This document shows positions 32,166 to 36,150 of a stretch of DNA of 36,150 nucleotides, piece by piece. The notes under the pieces are model-generated. The model was not told where the DNA came from. It made no database searches and saw nothing but the letters and a program-made list of their open reading frames with translations. The stretch lies in the NCBI GenBank assembly GCA_021769525.1, contig JAETSQ010000003.1, forward strand, positions 1-36,150, given 5' to 3'. This DNA is from Oscillospiraceae bacterium. GTDB lineage: Bacteria; Bacillota; Clostridia; Oscillospirales; Ruminococcaceae. Within the stretch, counting starts at the first letter, position 1. Each line of letters starts with the position of its first letter. The translations under genes were made by a program, and so were the position numbers.

Positions 32166-33533
32166 TCAGCTGTTGGCCTTGGCTTTAGCCTTTTCCTTTT
32201 CGGCAGCCCAGTTGTCCACAAAGGCAGTCTTGACGGTCTCCCAGTTGGCATCGGTTTGGTCGGCAGCGTAGGTGGTGAGGGCGGAGCCCAGGACGTTCTT
32301 CCACTCCTCGGAGGGCATGGTGGGGAAGCACCACTTAATGGAGGTCTTGCCGGCCGCCACGTAGTCGTTGGCGATGTTCACCAGGGCGTTCTCGGAAGGC
32401 AGGTTCTTCTTGAAGGGGATGACGAAGCCCATCTGGTCGCCGGAGCACATATACTTAAGTCCGGTATCCGAGGTGACGCACCAGTACATGAAGTCCAGGG
32501 TGGCCTGGATGTCTTCGGGAGCGGCCTTGGTGTTGACGCACCAGTAGTTCTCGGTGCCGGTGCAGAGGCCCTGGTTCTGCTCGCCGCTGGCGCCGATGTA
32601 GATGGGCAGCATACCCAGGTTATCGTCCCCCAGGTCGGAAACATCGCCGTAGGCCCAGGTGCCGTTCTGATAGAAGACGGCCTGCTCGGTGACGAACTCG
32701 GCTACCGCGTCATCGCCGGTCTTGGCGGAGAGCATAGCGGGGGCGCAGGTGGCGTTGTTGATGTACAGATCCCAGATCTGGCGGTAGTTATCCAGGTAGG
32801 TGCCCTTGATGGCATCGGTATCGCCGATCTTATCGGCCTCGAACTCGTAGTAGATAGGGAGGTTGGCCAGGTGGGTCTTGAAGCGCCAGTCGGAGGAGCC
32901 GTCCATCCCGGCGGAGGTGAAGGCGGAGAAGCCCAGCTCGCCGCTGCGGGCGGTGATGTCCTCCACCACTTTCTTGAAGGAAGCGAAGTCGGTGATGTCG
33001 GCCTCGGTGTAGCCGGCCTTCTGGAGCAGGTCCTTATTGTAGATGAGGCCGTAGGTCTCGATGACATAGGCGATGCCGGCCATCTTGCTGCCGTCCATCA
33101 GGGCGAAGTCCTGGCTGCTCAACTCCCCGGCGATCTGGGAGCCGGTGAGGTCGTAGCAGTAGTCCTTCCACTTGGCGAGACCCACAGGGCCGTTCACCTG
33201 GAAGAGGGTGGGAGCCTCGGTCTTGGCGATCTCGCTCATCAGGGTGGTCTCGTACTGGCCGGAGGCGGCGGTCTGGACCTTCACCTCAACGCCGGTCTCC
33301 TTGGTGTACTCTTTGGCCAGGGCCTGCCAGGCGGCATCGGCCTCCGGCTTGAAGTTCAGGTAGTAGACGCTGCCGCCGGTGGGGGCGGCGCTGCCGTTAT
33401 TCTCCGGGGCAGGGGTGCTGCCGCCGGCCGAGGGAGCGGGGGCGCTGCTGCCGCCGCTATTGCCGCCGCAGCCGGCCATCACAGAAAGGATCATGAGGAT
33501 CCCCAGGGAGAGCGCCAAGAGTTTCTTACTCAT
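32166..33533 (-). CDS. ABC sugar-binding lipoprotein (CUT1 family)
   Basis: A 455-aa extracellular solute-binding protein, family 1. The signal peptide ends in the lipobox VMAGC (Cys22), then a Gly/Ser/Pro-rich linker to about residue 52 and the bilobed binding domain, starting with VYYLNFKPEADAAWQALAKE and containing KDLLQKAGYTEADITDF and NGTWAYGDV, typical of maltose-type binding proteins. First gene of the operon, with AGGAGG before the ATG. The sugar is not readable from the protein alone; malQ in the cluster suggests maltodextrins. Confidence 0.93.
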   Translation of the reverse strand: MSKKLLALSLGILMILSVMAGCGGNSGGSSAPAPSAGGSTPAPENNGSAAPTGGSVYYLNFKPEADAAWQALAKEYTKETGVEVKVQTAASGQYETTLMSEIAKTEAPTLFQVNGPVGLAKWKDYCYDLTGSQIAGELSSQDFALMDGSKMAGIAYVIETYGLIYNKDLLQKAGYTEADITDFASFKKVVEDITARSGELGFSAFTSAGMDGSSDWRFKTHLANLPIYYEFEADKIGDTDAIKGTYLDNYRQIWDLYINNATCAPAMLSAKTGDDAVAEFVTEQAVFYQNGTWAYGDVSDLGDDNLGMLPIYIGASGEQNQGLCTGTENYWCVNTKAAPEDIQATLDFMYWCVTSDTGLKYMCSGDQMGFVIPFKKNLPSENALVNIANDYVAAGKTSIKWCFPTMPSEEWKNVLGSALTTYAADQTDANWETVKTAFVDNWAAEKEKAKAKANS

Positions 33534-33591
33534 TGTCTTTTCCTCCTAATTATCTTTCCGGTACATATGTTGCTCTGATAACGGTTCCGGG

Positions 33592-33609
33592 AACGCTACC
33601 GGTATCGTT
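33592..33609. promoter_or_regulatory. LacI-type operator candidate
   Basis: AACGCTACCGGTATCGTT is an inverted repeat with a single mismatched pair around a central CCGG, the pattern of LacI/GalR-family sites (the GntR consensus has the same ACCGGT core). It lies roughly 15-30 bases downstream of the expected transcription start, where a repressor would block elongation. Confidence 0.6.
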
Positions 33610-33620
33610 TCCAGACGCCT

Positions 33621-33642
33621 TACAGCTATTATGATAGCTGTA
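33621..33642. promoter_or_regulatory. Palindrome over the -10 box of the sugar operon
   Basis: TACAGCTAT-TATG-ATAGCTGTA, perfect 9-bp arms, covers the -10 hexamer. It differs from the LacI-type site and may bind a second regulator. Confidence 0.5.
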
Positions 33643-33659
33643 TTTCCCCGGAAATGCAA
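33631..33659 (-). promoter_or_regulatory. Promoter of the sugar operon
   Basis: On the minus strand TTGCAT (33654-33659), 17-base spacer, TATCAT (33631-33636). Confidence 0.75.
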
Positions 33660-33795
33660 GAGGATTTTGTTCCCTGGCAGTAAATTCGGAAAAATGCAGT
33701 AAAGATGGGAGCTGATTTTGTTGAATTTATACAGCGGAGGGATAGGCCGGAGGGCCGTCCCCAGGATCTTGGCACATCCGCCTTTTGGCGGAGGC

Positions 33796-33829
33796 AAAAA
33801 GGACCCACAGCCTGTAAGGCCGTGGACCC
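33796..33829 (-). terminator. Terminator of the EamA/ligase/patatin operon
   Basis: On the minus strand a 13-bp stem (33801-33829, with several G-U pairs) around a 3- to 4-base loop, followed by five T (33796-33800). It starts six bases after the patatin stop. Confidence 0.88.
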
Positions 33830-33835
33830 TTTCGG

Positions 33836-34726
33836 TTATCTTCCGCCTGCCGGCAGTTCCCTCTGGGCGGGTGCCGCCTGCCCCTCCTCTAAGAACGCCC
33901 GGATCTCCTTCACCCGCTCCAGGGCGTCGCGGCGGCCCAGGCGGTACTGGGCCAGGATGCGCCGGGTGTCCTTCTCCATCCGGGCGATGCCCAGGTCCCG
34001 GCTGGGACGGAGCACCAGGGCCTTCCCCTCCGCCTCCAGCCGGGGCAGCAGGTCCAGGGTGTCGTTATACACCCGGTAGCGGCGGGAAACGGCCCGGACA
34101 AAATGGGGGTACTCCCGGTAGCGCAGCCGGGCCATGGCGGCGCCGGAGGGCTTCTTCCGGTACTCCGCCGGGCGGGTGAGCACCACCACGATCCTTTCAC
34201 ACCCCCGGTCCAGGGCCGCCAAGGCGGGGATGCTGTCGCAGACGCCGCCATCCAGCAGGACCCTGCCCCCGACGGTGATGGGCCGGGAGAGGAAGGGCAT
34301 GGAGGCGGAGGCCCGCAGGTACTCCATGGCCTCCCCCCGGAGGGTGGGGCAGCGGATATACTCCGCCTGGCCGGTCTCCAGGTTGCTGCACACCGCCCAG
34401 AAGGGGATGGGGTTTGCCTCAAAGGCGTCGTGGTCAAAGGGGTCCAGGGTCTCCGGGATGTCGTGGTAGCAGAACTGCTCCCCCACCACGTCCCCGGTGG
34501 TCAGCAGGGAGTAAAAGCTCATAAAGCGCTTATCCCGGCAATATTTCATGTAGTAGCGGATGCTCCGGCCCCCCTGGCCGGAGAGGAAGGAGATGCCGTG
34601 GATGGCCCCGGCGGAGACCCCTATCACCATTCCGGGGGCGATCCCCTGCTCCAGGAAAACGTCCAGCACCCCGGCGGTGTAGATGCCCCGCATGGCGCCG
34701 CCCTCCAGGACTAGTCCGGTCTTCAT
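33836..34726 (-). CDS. Patatin-like phospholipase
   Basis: A 296-aa serine lipase of the RssA/YjjU type. The oxyanion loop LEGGAMRGIY (7-16), the nucleophile Ser38 in GVSAGA and the catalytic Asp159 in LLDGG form the complete Ser-Asp dyad, so it should hydrolyse acyl esters, probably of phospholipids. There is no signal peptide, so it acts in the cytoplasm or at the inner membrane face. GGAGGG precedes the ATG. It starts four bases after the ligase-like gene ends and closes the operon. Confidence 0.92.
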   Translation of the reverse strand: MKTGLVLEGGAMRGIYTAGVLDVFLEQGIAPGMVIGVSAGAIHGISFLSGQGGRSIRYYMKYCRDKRFMSFYSLLTTGDVVGEQFCYHDIPETLDPFDHDAFEANPIPFWAVCSNLETGQAEYIRCPTLRGEAMEYLRASASMPFLSRPITVGGRVLLDGGVCDSIPALAALDRGCERIVVVLTRPAEYRKKPSGAAMARLRYREYPHFVRAVSRRYRVYNDTLDLLPRLEAEGKALVLRPSRDLGIARMEKDTRRILAQYRLGRRDALERVKEIRAFLEEGQAAPAQRELPAGGR

Positions 34727-34730
34727 GGCG

Positions 34731-35429
34731 CTACACCCTCCGGATGATGCCCATAGGCGTCTGCTCGCTCTGCTGGCCCAGGGGGTTGTCCTTCAGGATG
34801 CGGACATACAGCTCGTCGGAAAGGTCCTTGGGCCACCGCCCCAGGATGTTCCCCCCCAGGTCGTTGATGTCGGTGATGAGGGTGGGGTGCCCGGTGCGGG
34901 CGGAGACCTCCTCCGCCACCTTGTCCGGGTCGGCGGGGCCCAGCACCACATATTCGTTGTAGGGGGGGAGGGTGAAGTCACAGGGGCCGTCGATGGCCCT
35001 GGCCTTCTCCCCGGCGATGTTGTAGAACCACCCCCGGATGCCGAAGAGCTTGCCGATGGCGGAGACCGCCGCCGCAAAGAGGATGCGCAGGGTGCCGCAC
35101 TCCCGCAGGGCCATCTCCATGGTCTCCGGCATGGCGAGGCCGATGCCGTAGGGGGTCTTCAGCACGAACTTGGAGAGGAACCGGGCCAGGGGGCGGGGGT
35201 GGATGTCCTTCAGGGGGATGGCCCGCTTCTGGGTGCAGGCCACCGCTTTTTCGGTGATGAAGAGCACGTCCCCTTCCTGCATATGGGGGGCGGCGTAGGT
35301 CATGGCCGCCTCCGGGATGCTGTCCCCGTCCTTGATGACGTGGGTCTTGATGCAGAGACGGCGGTACTGCACCCCGTCCACCTCGATGATCTCGTTTTTC
35401 CCAGGATTTACCACTGGCGTGTTTTCCAT
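34731..35429 (-). CDS. Coenzyme F420:L-glutamate ligase-like protein
   Basis: A 232-aa protein related to CofE/FbiB, which add gamma-glutamates to coenzyme F420-0. Family features are CIKTHVIKDGDSI, EGDVLFITEKAVACTQ, a PYGIGLAMPETMEMAL region, and LGPADPDKVAEEVSARTG with ITDINDLGGNILG near the end. Clostridia of this kind are not known to make F420, so the substrate may differ. AAGGAG lies nine bases before the ATG. It is packed between an EamA transporter (31 bases) and a patatin lipase (4 bases). The fold family is likely; the reaction is open. Confidence 0.8.
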   Translation of the reverse strand: MENTPVVNPGKNEIIEVDGVQYRRLCIKTHVIKDGDSIPEAAMTYAAPHMQEGDVLFITEKAVACTQKRAIPLKDIHPRPLARFLSKFVLKTPYGIGLAMPETMEMALRECGTLRILFAAAVSAIGKLFGIRGWFYNIAGEKARAIDGPCDFTLPPYNEYVVLGPADPDKVAEEVSARTGHPTLITDINDLGGNILGRWPKDLSDELYVRILKDNPLGQQSEQTPMGIIRRV

Positions 35430-35460
35430 GGATGCTGTCTCCTTTTCAACTGCTTATCTA

Positions 35461-36150
35461 TCATTTTACGGCCTGCTTGGCATTGCTCACCGACCAGAGG
35501 GTGACGGTAGTCAGGACTATTATACCACCGATGAAGGCAAAAAATCCCGGAGCCTCCCCCACCACCAGAAAGACCCACACCGGGTTGAAGAGGGGTTCGA
35601 TCATGCCGATGAGGGAGCAGGAGAGGGGGGAGCACCGCCGGACGGCGATGGCGTAGAGGATGTAGGGGATGCCCAGCTGGAACACCCCCAGGATGAGGAT
35701 GGAGGCAACGGAGAGGGGGGTGATCTCCGGCGGGGAGAGGAGGATGAAGGGGAGGCCGGCCAGGGCTGCCCCCAGGTGTCCCACCACCAGGGCGGACATG
35801 GAACTGGAATCGTCCGGCAGGCGGCCGGAGGCGGTGTACATCAGGGCCATGGTGAGGCCGCTGAGGAGGGCCAGCAGGTTCCCCAAAAGGCCGCCGGGGG
35901 TGAGCTGGTCGAAAAAGAAGAGGGTGATGCCCGCCATGACGATGCCCACCATCACCAGCTCCCGGCGGCTGTACCGGGCCCCCAGGAAGACCGCCGCGAT
36001 GATCATGATGTACAGGGGGCTGGTGGACTGGAGGACGATGGCGTTGGCGCTGGTGGTGAGCTTGTTGGCGAAGACGAAGAGGAGCATGGTGCCCATCAGC
36101 CCCAGGCCGCTGAGCCACACCAGGGGGTTTTTGAGGGCCAGATGGCAGCC
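35461..36150 (-). CDS. EamA/DMT-family transporter (cut by window edge)
   Basis: The 229 codons inside the window encode the C-terminal part of a drug/metabolite transporter-superfamily protein. The reading frame stays open to the edge, so the true start lies beyond 36150; a GTG at 36120 is only an internal codon. Hydrophobic spans alternate with short loops, and NAIVLQSTSPLYIMIIAAVF matches the EamA repeat. Such proteins export or import small metabolites; the substrate is unknown. It leads the operon with the F420-ligase-like and patatin genes. Confidence 0.85.
   Translation of the reverse strand, partial: GCHLALKNPLVWLSGLGLMGTMLLFVFANKLTTSANAIVLQSTSPLYIMIIAAVFLGARYSRRELVMVGIVMAGITLFFFDQLTPGGLLGNLLALLSGLTMALMYTASGRLPDDSSSMSALVVGHLGAALAGLPFILLSPPEITPLSVASILILGVFQLGIPYILYAIAVRRCSPLSCSLIGMIEPLFNPVWVFLVVGEAPGFFAFIGGIIVLTTVTLWSVSNAKQAVK

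Larger units (their letters stand above)
33534..33835. other. Intergenic region before the sugar operon
   Basis: About 300 bases holding the operon promoter, two palindromes and the terminator of the patatin gene. The part at 33730-33795 has a GC-rich stretch with a CCGCC-TTTT-GGCGG hairpin; no gene or tRNA was found in it. Confidence 0.5.

Noticed and set aside
33718-33800. Possible tRNA or small gene before the sugar operon
   Set aside because: The GC-rich stretch does not fold into a cloverleaf, and the frame that begins at 33718 runs over the patatin terminator.
1-36150. CRISPR array, prophage, integrase or tRNA
   Set aside because: No regularly spaced direct repeats, no phage structural genes, no integrase and no tRNA cloverleaf were seen on either strand.

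Overview
The window comes from a GC-rich, endospore-forming member of the Clostridia, most likely the Oscillospiraceae (Flavonifractor/Oscillibacter-like gut bacteria). The signs are a small acid-soluble spore protein, HPr with both His15 and Ser46, the ylxM-ffh-rpsP-khpA-rimM-trmD cluster, a DUF1292 gene, CUT1 sugar importer genes without their own ATPase, many lipoproteins with LxGC/LAAC lipoboxes, sigma-A promoters of near-consensus form and strong GC bias at third codon positions. The genus is inference. No phage, insertion sequence with a transposase, CRISPR array, rRNA or tRNA was seen.

Left part (1-14050): an ECF-like sigma factor with an overlapping membrane protein (putative anti-sigma factor); a convergent acyl-CoA synthetase; the SRP/ribosome maturation operon, driven by a perfect TTGACA-17-TATAAT promoter and interrupted between khpA and rimM by a palindromic element that supplies the khpA stop codon; a DUF554 membrane protein; HPr; a lipoprotein metallophosphoesterase; a D,D-carboxypeptidase; a lipoprotein cyclophilin; and a DUF1292 protein.

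Middle (14051-20745): a 6S RNA gene recognised from its fold and its similarity to the 3' half of E. coli 6S RNA; alanine racemase; then a minus-strand operon patB/malY-like C-S lyase - CoA-disulfide reductase/rhodanese fusion - cystine-type symporter, divergent from a MarR-family regulator. Together these look like a cystine uptake and desulfuration module: import cystine, cleave it to pyruvate, ammonia and cysteine persulfide, and reduce the persulfide sulfur.

Right part (20746-36150): a lipoprotein of unknown function; a c-di-GMP phosphorelay (REC-HD-GYP-GGDEF protein, stand-alone HPt, hybrid histidine kinase with two receivers); a spore protein; an intergenic repeat element that shares both ends with a short copy near 8.07 kb; a maltodextrin-type operon (binding protein, two permeases, LacI regulator, 4-alpha-glucanotransferase) with an operator-like palindrome; and a second minus-strand operon, cut by the window edge, with an EamA transporter, an F420-glutamate-ligase-like protein and a patatin-like lipase.
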